From Quillaja saponaria (lineage: Eukaryota; Streptophyta; Magnoliopsida; Fabales; Quillajaceae), in the NCBI GenBank assembly GCA_029379385.1, contig CM055611.1:2790001-2854000 (forward strand): a DNA stretch of 64,000 bases, in the 5' to 3' direction. A program made the translations under genes and the position numbers. Positions 37,829 to 49,795 of the stretch are shown piece by piece (positions within the stretch are counted from its first letter, which is position 1; every line of letters starts with the position of its first letter). The notes beneath the pieces are model-generated. The model had not been told where the DNA came from and searched no databases. It was given only the letters and a program-made list of their open reading frames with translations.

Positions 37829-40007
37829 TTAACACTGTGGAAGATCAAATGGTGGCTGTTGTAACTTCTGATTTGGCCCTGTCCCATCCAGTACTAACCA
37901 AGCCATCTTTAGTCCCCAGCTTGTGTGCACGTCCAGATGACAGTGCATGAACCAAACCCCTGTCCAGAAAGCCAACATTAACATTTTGTGGTTGACAAAA
38001 AACATGTTGTCCAGAAAGCCAGTAAGAGGTTTCATTACACTTACCAGGATTGTCTGCAAGGAAACGAAAGGCAACCCAACCACCAGCAGGAACACCAAAC
38101 GTGTTCCTTTCTACCGGGTCAACCAGATTGAACTTAGCCGGGTCCTTAATCGGGTCATAGTTCCCAAAACCTTGACCAACAACAAAGAAATTAAACCCAT
38201 GAAGATGTAATGGGTGGCTCTCAGCACCAAGAATGCTTGTGTCCTGCAACACAACCTCCACGCTTGTATTGAAACTCAATACCAACGTTTTGGTTCCATT
38301 GCTCACAGAAGTGTTATTGGGTGGGGTACCCGTATAGTTAAACGGCCTCGTTGGGTTTGTAGGAAAATCTGTGGTATAAACCCCATTAGATTGTTTAAAG
38401 TAGTAAGCTTGGAGAAGAGCAGTTGATGGAAGTGAAAAGGAAACGTTGTTTACAGATGCTGCAAATTTGGTAGTGTTAGTGGGTCCTTGACATGTTGTGT
38501 TTGAAGGGCAAGGAGTAGTTCCAAGTCCAACAGTGAAGAGAAATTTCTTGTCCACTTTTTGTGGGACATTGGCAGGGTATTTAGAACTGGCCAAGCTTTT
38601 GAATTTGTTGGTGAAGTTGGCAACAAAATTTGTGGCATTGATGGCTGGGAGAGTTGGTTTAAAAAGAGGAAGGTTTTTGAGAGGATAATGAGGGTGTGAT
38701 GGTTGGTTGTATTGGAGAAAACCGGCTGTGGTGGAGTTGTCAAAGGTGCCCCGACCGGTGAAGTAAGGCCTAGCCGTCATGAGGTAGGTTGCATTGGGGA
38801 AATTGGGTTTGGTTTTGAGAAGAGCATTTGCTGTTTGCCCTGGGGTTATGAGGATTATGTCAGTGTCAAAAGGTTTGACATAAACAGCATCGGCCTCAAC
38901 CACAGTTAGGGTGTGATTGGCAATGCTGAAGAAGAGCTCGTCGTTGAGTGCAGCGTTGATTAGTCGGAGAAGATAAGTCTTTCCTGGCTTCACCTTTAGC
39001 CTGAATGTATCTACAAGATGATCATAAGAAGCAGGAGTTCAAACTCTTGAATGCTTATTACTCAAAATATATGCTTTTACTGCCTTATTGCATGTGATTG
39101 GCAGGTATACCTTCGGAGGAACAATTGTACAAAGGCCCTGGAAGACCATTGATGGTATATGCATCTGAAACATTGGGTCCTGCTCCTGTTTGCAAAGCTT
39201 GGCTTATAACAGCCTCAGGGTCTACATTAAACCATTCTCCTGCCATCCAATATCCTTGAAAATTATTCAATCTAGAAAGAAACACTTAAATACCTAAATG
39301 TTCATTTGCTACATACCCAAAATAATGGGGATTTCCTTGTATGGTTTCTCGAAAGGATAGGATTCGTTTTGCCTAGGAAGGATGACAATGGGGCCATAAA
39401 TGGTTGCTCTAAGCCATGAAATATGAGCATGCCATAACAGAGTTCCTCTCTGTCCTGTGATGGTGAAATTGTATGTGTATGACTGATTTGTCTGTATCGG
39501 ACACTGCGTTATATAAGCCGGTCCATCTGACCAACCACTTGTTAGCTGCCTAACACCATGCCTGCAAACATCAAAAATGAAAACAGTTTGCAATTTGATG
39601 TAAAACTCCGGAACTAATTGAAAACGAATTAGCTTGAAACCAATTGTACATACCAATGAAGGGATACATTGTTTGAGATATGGTTAACCACATTCACAAG
39701 AACCCGGTCGCCTTCCCTTGCAATCAAGCGAGGACCTGGAAATTGCCTATTCACACTCAGAATGCTCCTTGTGTGGCACAATCTTGTCACATTGTGATAC
39801 TCAATCTAACACCAAGAAAGAATCAGTTATGAAATTAGAAACCAAGAAATAAGCTTCAGTTCTGCAACTTAAAATATATAGGTAACATACATGGAATGTA
39901 TAGTGCCTTGTCCTGCTAGCTACAAGCTCAGGAAATAGCAATGCAACACAAAAACCAAACAGCAGAGCTGCCATTGAAGCAAATGAAGCATTTGAAGTAA
40001 AACCCAT
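37829..40007 (-). CDS. LAC17-like: Laccase, LAC17 type, tandem copy A
   Basis: Six exons on the minus strand: 40007-39891, 39805-39654, 39561-39317, 39239-39111, 39010-38045 and 37959-37829, joining in phase to 579 aa. The signal peptide is about residues 1-31 ([12 protein letters not shown] then a hydrophobic run ending ELVAS). Copper regions: HWYGVRQ-like exon 2/3 junction read as [37 protein letters not shown] and [19 protein letters not shown], with Leu as the axial type-1 residue. It ends DLPQC. It resembles Arabidopsis LAC17, which acts in stem lignification, and differs from its tandem partner by only a few residues. In domain 2 it has [11 protein letters not shown] where most laccases, including its partner, have [11 protein letters not shown]. 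Intact. Confidence 0.95.
38941..38961 (-). promoter_or_regulatory. miR397 target site in laccase copy A
   Basis: The coding segment for LINAALND. Read on the plus strand, these 21 bases equal the known miR397 except at miRNA position 3 and the 3' terminal position 21. Pairing across the cleavage region (positions 10-11) is perfect. Confidence 0.75.
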
Positions 40008-40065
40008 ATTTTTCTTGTCAAAAGTGCTTTAGTGAGGAGGGATAGGATGCTCAATGGGACAAGCT

Positions 40066-40075
40066 TAATATATAG
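40066..40075 (-). promoter_or_regulatory. TATA box of laccase copy A
   Basis: ctatatatta on the minus strand, about 60 bp upstream of the ATG. The same element precedes copy B (45561-45573). Confidence 0.5.
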
Positions 40076-40735
40076 AGGAAATTTGCTGTTGTATGCTCCC
40101 TTTACCTATGGGTCAAACTGAATTTTAGAGTCCTGGTAAAGTAAAAATTTTCCTGTTCCATCAGAATTAAATTTGATTTTCCACATGACATGTTCATAAT
40201 CAAAGATTATATGGTCAAGAAGAAGACTCTAACAAATTCTTGTGGTTTTGTTGTTAAAGAGTCAATTAAAATGGGGGTTCTGTTTTTCCTTAATAGGAAT
40301 ATATTGTAGATAGATGTCAAATGGATGCACCAACAAAGCTCTGTTCAGTACGTTTCCTTTTCAAACAGTACCTGTTTACCAACTTTATGGACAAAAATAA
40401 ATAAATTACAAGGATGTGTAGAAACCTTTTCTGCTTTCTTTGGAAGTAATTTAATATTAGGTTATAAAAAAAGTTTAAAATATCTAACTGATAAATTTAA
40501 ACTTTTTTGATGAATCAATAATTAAAAAAAAATTAATAATAAGAGAATCAGTAGCTGACTTATATATTTTACATAGAAGGCTTGAACTAAAAATAAATTT
40601 ATTTTTTATAAATAAAATTATATAATAGTGATAGTAAACAAAAAGTATATATAAATCTAAAAACGTATCACATTCTTACAATATAGCCAAATTATACTCT
40701 AAGAAAAAATTCAAAATTGTTGTAAAGGTCATGCC

Positions 40736-41701
40736 CATGATAACCATTTATAATTATGAGAAATTACATTTCAAAAATGGGGGTTCTATTTTCCTGAAAA
40801 TGGATCTCATGAAGAGTGTTTTGCTGGAGAGTCCTAGAGAGTAATCAAAACAGCGTCGTTTCATGAAAATAAATAAATAAATGTTTTTTGTTCTTCGACC
40901 AAGAAGAAAGCGTTCTTCTTTCAATCATGGGGTTTGAAGGCTGAGGCCTGAATGCTGGGTTGGAAAAGGCTAAGAGCTTGAACAGAGCTGGAATCGCAGA
41001 ATAGGAAGATCACTAACGATCTTGCTACTGAAGAAACTCTTCATCTCCTTCCCTTCCTTGCACAGGTTCTTCTTCCATTATGGAAAGTTCTGCAATTTGC
41101 ACAGAGAAAGACTGAGTTTTCCTTTTGCATGCGAGGAGAAATTCAACAAGAGACATTTGTTTTCTCAATTTAATTTGAACTTCAATTAGTAATTGTATGA
41201 ATAAGAGTTTTTCTAATTTCATAGTGTTTTTGGATTGGAATTTAGTTGAAAATTTGGATATATTTTTCACCTAAATTTTCTTAGAATTTGGATTGGGTTG
41301 ATATTGAGTAAATTGACTCAGATTTGGACTCATTCATATTTTCCTTTATCTTCAAATCAGATTTTGTTAGCCTTAACTAGAGTTTTCTTAGCCTTCAAAT
41401 CCTCTAAAAATGCTTTTAATAAATCTGTTCTCACACTGTAACAATGAACCGGGAAACTCCACTGTTGAAGAAGACAAATCCATTGAAAATCGTTGAAGGC
41501 CAACAACACCAAAAGGATTTTCTTTTCTTCTTTCTTCAATGGCTTCGATATTCTTCTCCACTACTACCTCTCCAACCTCTTTGCTTTTATGCCAAAAAAC
41601 TACTAAGTTTTTGTTTGTTTTTTTTTTTTTTTTAATGAAACGGTGTCGTTTAGGTTACTCTCCATCGACTCTTCAGCCAAAACCTCATGGGATCCATTCT
41701 C
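40736..41701. other. Non-duplicated insert with possible inverted termini (about 40847-41653)
   Basis: This segment interrupts the laccase repeat units and has no counterpart upstream of copy B. Near its ends lie imperfect inverted copies of a motif: cgtcgtttcatgaaaat at 40854-40870 and, inverted, tttaatgaaacggtgtcgtt at 41631-41650. About 16 of 21 bases agree. No protein-coding frame was recognised. It could be a small DNA transposon, but no target duplication was seen. Confidence 0.35.
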
Positions 41702-42689
41702 TATGTCAAATGGATACTCCAACAAAGCTTTGTTCAGTACATTTCCTTTTCAAACAGTACCAGTTTACCAACTTTACGAACAAAAGTAAATAAATTTCAA
41801 GGATGTAGAAACTAGAAACCTTTTCTGCTTTCTTAGGAAGTACTTTACTATTAGATTATATAATTTAGACTATCTAACTGATAAAAATTTATATTTTTAG
41901 GGCTCGCATCGTATAAAATTATATAACATTTTAAGTTTTACAATTATATTGTTGTTAGAGCATTGTCTTATTTTTTCCGTTCTCATGTATATTGTTTTAT
42001 ATTATACATATAATAGAAGAGGGGTTAATATTATAAATCTATACTATTATGTTACTACCAAATACTATATAAGAGTGAATTGAATAATTTTTTATTATCA
42101 TATTATTTTTATACGATATATCAAACTTAAATAAATCAATAATTTATTATCATATAATAAAAAAAATAATAAGAGAATCAATAATCAATCTATATATTTT
42201 ACTTAGAGGGGCTGCCCTAAAAATAAAATTATTTTATATCTATAAATCTAAAAATCTATCACACTCTTACAATTTGTAGCCAAATTATACTCTAAGAAAA
42301 GATTCCAAATTATTTGTAGGGCCGTGCTCCTTATAGTCTCCCAAGTGACTCAACCACTGAAAAAAGTTATCATATTTAAGTAGATATCTAAAGATAACAA
42401 GTTACTTATTGTACATTACTGAAATCATGATTAATAATCACATCTAAGTACAAAATAATTTTTAAATGTATTATTTAACAATTATCTTACAAACAATCTT
42501 TATATTTAAAAAAATACTAGCTTAACATATTGTGGGGATGTTCTTTATTTATGTTTTCAAACTAGATCAGTTTGCACGTGCGGGAGAGTTTTAGAGAATA
42601 TGAAGTAATCTCTTCAACAATGTGGTGTAGAGGTCACTTTCCTTGCTTACTCTTATAATCAATTCTAAACATAAAGTAGGTCTAATTGT
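41702..42689 (-). repeat. Orphan copy of the laccase upstream region
   Basis: This matches the DNA upstream of both tandem laccases (40312-40735 and 45800-46500), including phrases such as ttcagtac, tttaccaactttacg and ctatctaactgataaa, and the farther-upstream block at 42560-42689 (cf. 46369-46495). No laccase coding sequence follows it, so it is a promoter region without its gene. Confidence 0.75.
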
Positions 42690-43323
42690 TTCACACTTTT
42701 GACCCGGGCCAGTAAGCCTGGGCCTTCGCTCCGGCCCTATGGTCATGAATAAGTTGTTATGTATAATAACCATTTCACACTACAAGTTCTCGAGCTTGTT
42801 AGCATGAAAAATATGAATGTCTTTTTTATTTTTTATCTTGTAAAATAATTTATTATGAAAATAAATAGTGAGAATGATTAAATTCTTGACCACTTAGTCT
42901 TAGAGGTTCTGGGACCACGATTTCACCCAAAACTTAGTTGTTAGGTAAGCTCTCAATATTCAAAATTTTGAGCTCTTACATGTATTAAGTTATAGACCAT
43001 TAAATGTTCAGAATAGGTACTAGTTGGGCTTTAATATATGTCCTTGTTAATACTGATAAGTGAAAGATAATGCATGACGTAAACTTTGATTAGAAACAAA
43101 ATAGTTGGTAGGAGAAAAGAGAGTAGGAAATTATTTCTATTCGACTGATCTCTCAAACAAACAGCTCCAAATGACAACAAGAAATCCAAAAAAAAAAAAA
43201 AAAACACTCACTGTTTTCTTTGTTATTCTTGGAGACAATTTCATAATTATAAGTTAAGCAAAAGGAAAGCATCATAGTTTCACTCGTTGAGGAAAATTGC
43301 AGGGACCAATTGGTCAGTCAAAG

Positions 43324-45505
43324 TTAACACTGTGGAAGATCAAATGGTGGCTGTTGTAACTTCTGATTTGGCCCTGTCCCATCCAGTACTATCCAAGCCA
43401 TCTTTAGTCCCCAGCTTGTGTGCACGTCCAGATGACAGTGCATGAACCAAACCCCTGTCCAGAAAGCCAACATTAACATTTTGTGGTTGACAAAAAACAT
43501 GTTGTCCAGAAAGCCAGTAAGAGGTTTCATTACACTTACCAGGATTGTCTGCAAGGAAACGAAAGGCAACCCAACCACCAGCAGGAACACCAAACGTGTT
43601 CCTTTCTACCGGGTCAACCAGGTTGAACTTAGCCGGGTCCTTAATCGGGTCATAGTTCCCAAAACCTTGACCAACAACAAAGAAATTAAACCCATGAAGA
43701 TGTAATGAGTGGCTCTCAGCACCAAGAATGCTTGTGCCCTGCAACACTACCTCCACGCTTGTATTGAAATTCAACACCAACGTTTTGGTTCCATTGCTCA
43801 CAAGAGTACTGTTATTGGGTGGGGTACCCGTATAGTTAAACGGCCTCGTTGGGTTTGTAGGAAAATCTGTGGTATAAACCCCATTAGATTGTTTAAAGTA
43901 GTAAGCTTGGAGAAGAGCAGTTGATGGAAGTGAAAAGGAAACGTTGTTTACAGATGCTGCAAATTTGGTAGTGTTAGTGGGTCCTTGACATGTTGTGTTT
44001 GAAGGGCAAGGAGTAGTTCCAAGTCCAACAGTGAAGAGAAATTTCTTGTCCACTTTTTGTGGGACATTGGCAGGGTATTTAGAACTGGCCAAGCTTTTGA
44101 ATTTGTTGGTGAAGTTGGCAACAAAATTTGTGGCATTGATGGCTGGGAGAGTTGGTTTAAAAAGAGGAAGGTTTTTGAGAGGATACTGAGGGTGTGATGG
44201 TTGGTTGTATTGGAGAAAACCGGCTGTGGTGGAGTTGTCAAAGGTGCCCCGACCGGTGAAGTAAGGCCTAGCCGTCATGAGGTAAGTTGCATTGGGGAAA
44301 TTGGGTTTGGTTTTGAGAAGAACATTTGTGGTTTGCCCTGGGGTTATGAGGATTATGTCAGTATCAAAAGGTTTGACATACACAGCATCGGCCTCAACCA
44401 CAGTTAGGGTGTGATTGGCAATGCTGAAGAAGAGCTCGTCGTTGAGTGCAGCGTTGATTAGTCGGAGAAGATAAGTCTTTCCTGGCTTCACCTTTAGCCT
44501 GAATGTATCTACAAGATGATCATAAGAAGCAGGAGTTCAAACTCTTGAATGCTTATTACTCAAAATATATGCTTTTACTGCCTTATTGCATGTGATTGGC
44601 AGGTATACCTTCGGAGGAACAATTGTACAAAGGCCCTGGAAGACCATTGATGGTATATGCATCTGAAACATTGGGTCCTGCTCCTGTTTGCAAAGCTTGG
44701 CTTATAACAGCCTCAGGGTCTACATTAAACCATTCTCCTGCCATCCAATATCCTTGCAAATTATTCAATCTAGAAAGAAACACTTAAATACCAAAATGTT
44801 CATTTGCTACATACCCAAAATAATGGGGATTTCCTTGTATGGTTTCTCGAAAGGATAGGATTCGTTTCGCCTAGGAAGGATGACAATGGGGCCATAAATG
44901 GTTGCTCTAAGCCATGAAATATGAGCATGCCATAACAGAGTTCCCCTCTGTCCTGTGATGGTGAAATTGTATGTGTATGACTGATTTGTCTGTATCGGAC
45001 ACTGCGTTATATAAGCCGGTCCATCTGACCAACCACTTGTTAGCTGCCTAACACCATGCCTGCAAACATCAAAAATGAAAACAGTTTGCAGTTTGATGTA
45101 AAACTCAGGAACTAATTGAAAACGAATTAGCTTGAAACCAATTGTACATACCAATGAAGGGATACATTGTTTGAGATATGGTTAACCACATTCACAAGAA
45201 CCCGGTCGCCTTCCCTTGCAATCAAGCGAGGACCTGGAAATTGCCTATTCACACTCAGAATGCTCCTTGTGTGGCACAATCTTGTCACATTGTGATACTC
45301 AATCTAACACCAAGAACGAATCAATTTTGAAATTAGAAACGAAGAAATAAGCTTCAGTTCTACAACTTAAAATATAGAGGTAACATACATGGAATGTATA
45401 TTGCCTTGTCCTGCTAGCTACAAGCTCAGGAAATAGCAATGCAACACAAAAACCAAACAGCAGAGCTGTCATTGAAGCAAATGAAGGATTTGTAGTAAAA
45501 CCCAT
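43324..45505 (-). CDS. LAC17-like: Laccase, LAC17 type, tandem copy B
   Basis: Six minus-strand exons at 45505-45389, 45303-45152, 45059-44815, 44737-44609, 44508-43540 and 43454-43324, joining in phase to 580 aa. The exon sizes are those of copy A except exon 5, which has one extra codon ([11 protein letters not shown] against [10 protein letters not shown]). All copper-ligand His and Cys residues are kept, but the third copper region reads [13 protein letters not shown] instead of [13 protein letters not shown]. The Pro to Ser change is at a position almost invariant in plant laccases, and LQDTS has become LQGTS just before it. The signal peptide and DLPQC C-terminus match copy A. An in-frame ATG at 45601 would add 32 residues without signal character, so MGFTTNPSF at 45505 is chosen. 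Confidence 0.94.
44439..44459 (-). promoter_or_regulatory. miR397 target site in laccase copy B
   Basis: Identical to the site in copy A (38941-38961), with mismatches only at miRNA positions 3 and 21. Confidence 0.75.
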
Positions 45506-46499
45506 CTTTTTCTTTTCAAAGTGCTTAGTGAGGAGGGATACGTTGCTCAATGGGACAAGCTTAATATATATAGGAAAAAAATTTGCTGTTTTGTGCTCCA
45601 TTTACCTGGTGGTCAAGCTGAATTTTAGAGTGCTGGTAAAGTAAGATTTTTCCTGTTCCGTCAGAATAAAATTTGATTTACCACATGAAATGATTATATG
45701 GTCAAGATGAAGACTCTTAACAAATTCTTTTGGTAGTGTTGTTAAAGAGTCAATTAAAATGGGGGTTCTGTTCTTCCTTAATAGGCATATACTGTAGATA
45801 GATGTCAAAAGGATACACTAACAAATCTCTGTTCAGTACGTTTACTTTTCAAACAGTACTAGTTTACCAACTTTACGAACAAAAATAAATAAATTTCAAG
45901 GATGTGTAGAAAACCTTTTTTGCTTTCTTAGGAAGTAATTTAATATTAGATTATACAAAAGTTTAAAATATCTAACTGATAAATTTAAACTTTTTAGATG
46001 AATCAATAATTTATTATCATATAAAAAATAAAAAAAAAGAATCAGTAGCCATGATAGTAAACCAAAAATATATATAAATCTAAAAATCTATCACATTCTT
46101 ACAATGTAGCCAATTAAACTCTAAGAAAAAATTCAAATTTTTTGTAGATGTGCCCATTATAACAATTTATATTTATGAGAAATTACATTTCAAAAATAGC
46201 AAGTTATGGCATATTACTAAAACCATAATCACCCACTATATTTAAGTACAAAAAATTTTCTAAATATTTTAACATTTATCTTATGGACAATCTAAAAAAA
46301 AAAATATTAACAAATCTAAGTAAATTGCAGGAATGTTCTTTACTTATGCTTACAAACTTAAGGAGTTTGCACTTGCGGGAGAATTTTAGAGAATATGAAG
46401 TAATCTCTCCAGCAATGTGATGTAGAGATCAATTCCCTTGCTTACTCTTATAACCAAATCTAAAATAAAGTAGGTTTAATTCTTTCACACTTTTGACGA

Positions 46500-48160
46500 C
46501 CACCAGATAGAAAGATAATTTGAGAAGAAATTGAAGCCTCTATGACAAGCTTTAGTGTATCATAATGCTCTTTTATATAATTGTTGGAGCCTCATTTTTG
46601 TAAATCAATCAATTAGTGATAAGAGAAGATGACTATTTACTTATAAGGATTATGAAACCCTTTAATCTTAATCTTAGTAATGTGAGAGTTCATACATTGA
46701 TACCCCTCAAGTGAAACGTGGAGATTCAAAATCGTGAGGTGGAGCCCATCAGTTGTGGGCTGATCAATCGTTCAGGTATGGGCGTAATAGTTTTCAAGAG
46801 TGAGGTCCAACAATAATAATATATATATATATTTTTTGTTTCATTTTTAAGATTATCTCTTTTGCATTCATGAAAGCAATTTTGTAACCAGGTCTGATGG
46901 GATTGCAGCCAACAAAGAGGACCAGAACAGTTGCAGAGAAAGAAAGTATTCTCTCACTGTATTCATAAGGTAATTCCTACTTCCCTTAACTTGAAAACCT
47001 AATTCCTACTTCCCTTAACTTGAAAACCTTGTAACTCTTCACTGGGCCTTCTCCAACTATTCTGTCTTTGAAACTAAGTAATTTATAATTGTGTCACCCT
47101 ATTCCTAAGGTAGAACTTTGACATGAGTTAACTTTCTTTAGATTAAGCAATTGACAATAATATATAATTAGCTGTAACTAAACCAAATTGTCATCATTTT
47201 TTCTTCCATTGTTTGACAGGAAAGGTGAAATGGAAGTTCTAAGATTGGTATTCGATTAGGTGTTGAACCGAGAAGATCAGAGAACACATGCATTGGATAT
47301 CATGGTTTTTTATTTGGTAAAAATTTGGTACCCCTGCATCAAGTGCCAACTGGTTGAGAGAAAGTGATGCTGTAGCTGATTCTTTGCCATCTATGAATAT
47401 GACTAATTCTGCTACACCAAAAAGCAGAGCACTTGAGTGTGCATGCAGGTGAAGGTTTTGTGATTAAGCAATTTGGCTTAGAGGTTACAACTAAATAAGT
47501 TTAAATTGGCTTGGCTTGGACCTCTTGGCCTATAACAGAACTCAAACTCAACCTGTTTGGTATAAAAAAGTCAAATGGATAACCTTCTGAAAATTGGCTC
47601 CGCTTAGTAATTTCTTTCAGAATTTTGTTTAGCCTCGGATTCTTATATCAAATATGTGGGTGTGACATAGCCAAAGTTCCTAATCCATTGAATAGCAGAA
47701 AGGCTGAAAATTTAGGTCAAAAAGTTAATTTGGTATAATAATGCCATTTTCTTTTACAAATTTCAAATTTCTCCAAATTTTGACAGTAGAAATTTGCAAT
47801 TCTTATAGAAACAATAAGTCATATTTACAATACCCAGATACCCAATTCCCTCCACTGCCTAAAATTTCATAACAAAGTCTTAAAATTGAAAGTAAAAGAC
47901 TAAACTTTAGAAGGAATGGACTTGCTAGGCACAGGCTTCATTTCTAGTGGGCGCAAGAAAGAAACAGAGCATCAAGATCAGACGGCTGGAAATACCCATT
48001 CTTTGGTGGGTTTTGTCTCTTCCAGCCATTCGGTTTCTTCTTCGGCGGCGGTGGGCAAACAGTGACTGCCGGAATCTAATCTTTAAAAAAATAACTGCCG
48101 GAATCTCTCATCAACCTTCATTGGATTCTGAAATTCAAACAATTACAAATTTTTAAAAAA
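46500..48160. other. Intergenic DNA with exon-like fragments of an unrecognised gene
   Basis: About 46892-46969 looks like an exon (ag acceptor before, aag/gtaatt donor after). About 47220-47262 (KGEMEVLRLVFD then a stop) and 47335-47452 (SANWLRESDAVADSLPSMN) also read as protein in changing frames. I do not recognise the gene, and the stops suggest a pseudogene or a chance resemblance. The remainder shows no feature. Confidence 0.3.
46972..47029. repeat. Perfect 29-bp tandem duplication
   Basis: Two identical adjacent 29-base units (46972-47000 and 47001-47029), each starting aattcctacttccc and ending gaaaacct. Such clean duplications fit a recent slippage or repair event. Confidence 0.9.
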
Positions 48161-48507
48161 AACTGGAATTTCATTCCAAGACTAATATTTTTCGAGAACT
48201 CAAAATTAGGGAATAGAAGGAAATCTCAGAATTCGGTGTTTATAAAAAAAAAAAAAATTTAAAAAGAAAAAAAAAGAAGGAAATTTTGAGTTTTGAGAAA
48301 GAGGTCGGCGGGTGATTGTGTGGTATTGGTAAGCTACAGCCAAGCAATGATGTGATTCTGTTTACGTGTCCAATTTGGAGTGGACTCGTAACTTATCTTT
48401 TAAAGGGCGTGGCCCATGTTTCGTCGCGTTTTAAAAAGTCGGTGGTCAAATTGGCGGCTCCGTCGGATGTCGATGTTTGCGCGGGAAGGTGCTCTCTTTG
48501 AATGTTG
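48161..48507. repeat. Duplicated promoter-like block, copy 1
   Basis: Matches 49058-49421 in the same orientation, starting at aactggaatttca and ending at ctctctttgaatgttga. It contains an E2F-type site (48476-48487). No coding frame follows. Confidence 0.8.
48476..48487 (+). promoter_or_regulatory. E2F-type site TTTGCGCGGGAA
   Basis: The reverse complement, TTCCCGCGCAAA, fits the E2F/DP consensus. A GGCGG core (attggcggctcc) lies about 20 bases upstream. The site is conserved in the duplicate at 49386. Confidence 0.5.
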
Positions 48508-49057
48508 AGTAGCCTATAAATATTAGTAAAATTTAGATTTGTGATAAATATTCAATAATTTTTCCAACTGATGGGAATATAGATAAAGTTCAAGAAACAC
48601 TAGTGCATAGTGCCTATGTAGTTAATATTTTCTTACAAGTAGATCATATACTTTTTATATACATATATATATACTAGTCATTCTTACGCATGCACTAAAT
48701 AATTTTGTTAAAAAATATATATTATTTTAATTATTTTAATTTTATTTAAAAAGAAAAATATGTGTTATTGTGCGAGTGATAATTATTTTTCTTAATAAAT
48801 TCAATTTGATAAAAAATAGTTTTATAAATGAGAGAGTGGAGAGATTACTTTTTTGTGTGTAAGGAAGAGGTGAGGTTTTCTTTTACTTAAAATAATAAGT
48901 AGTTATTAAATAATAAGATAAAATTTAATTATTAAATTCATTTTTCAAATAAATATAATTATATAGTGAGAGATTGTCTCTCATTTTTATAATAATATAG
49001 ATAGATATAATTGTGTAAATTATACAATATACACTCTTAAAAAACCTTAATTTAAAA

Positions 49058-49421
49058 ACTGGAATTTCAGACCAAGACTAAGGTTTTTCAAGAACTCAAA
49101 ATTAGGGAATAAAAGGAAATCTCAGAATTCGGTGTTTATTAAAAAAAAAAAAAAAAAAAAGGGGAGGAAATTTTGAATTTTTAGAAAGAGGCGGGTGGGT
49201 GATCGTGTGGAGCTCTTTAGAAAAAGCCGTTTTGATCGTGATGTATTGGTAAGCTACAGCTAAGCAATGATGTGATTCTGTCTACGTGTTTTACTTTGAG
49301 TGGACTCATAACTTATCTATTCAAGGGTGGGGCCCACGTTTTGAAAAATCGGTGAACAAATTGGCGGCTCCTTCTGATGTCGGAGTTTGCGCGGGAAGGT
49401 GCTCTCTTTGAATGTTGACCT
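49058..49421. repeat. Duplicated promoter-like block, copy 2
   Basis: Partner of 48161-48507, with an extra insert near 49215-49240. A short open frame at about 49482 (MDDDGVVNGTKPFSR) follows and closes after 21 codons. It could be a first-exon remnant, but this is not supported further. Confidence 0.8.
49386..49397 (+). promoter_or_regulatory. E2F-type site TTTGCGCGGGAA, second copy
   Basis: The same 12-base motif as 48476-48487, in the second copy of the block, while neighbouring bases have diverged. Confidence 0.5.
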
Positions 49422-49795
49422 CTCAATTCTTCGTCATGGCATGTCTTTCAGCGACTGCAATCGTTGACTGATGTGAAGCCATGGACGATGACGGTGTGGT
49501 AAACGGCACAAAGCCCTTTAGTCGTTTTCTTTTGGTTTCCTTTTAAAATTTCTAGTAATAAGTGAAAACAAATGGTCTTTTTTCTTTTTTATGCACAGCA
49601 GTTGAAATATTTCTTCTTCCTTTTTTTTAATCAATAAAGTTTTTAGGTCATGAGAAGATTTCCTCAAATTGTGTAGCCTATAAACATTATGGACATCTCG
49701 TAGACTCAAAAAAAGACCATAGATTTATGATAAATTAAGATTCAAGATAAATTTAGATTCAATAATTTTTTTAATTGATGAGAACATAAATGATA

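Larger units (their letters stand above)
37071..40735. repeat. Tandem duplication, copy 1 (laccase with flanks)
   Basis: This segment matches about 42690-46150 in the same orientation with an offset of 5495-5498 bases across the gene. The match includes all introns, about 500 bases downstream of the stop codon and about 700 bases upstream of the ATG. The near-identical introns indicate a recent duplication or gene conversion. Confidence 0.85.
42690..46150. repeat. Tandem duplication, copy 2 (laccase with flanks)
   Basis: Partner of 37071-40735. A small extra segment at about 42896-42919 (bounded by 'gaccac' repeats) is absent from copy 1. Confidence 0.85.

Noticed and set aside
38497..38688. 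Plus-strand open frames across both tandem laccases
   Set aside because: Antisense shadows; they recur at the same offset because the genes are duplicated.
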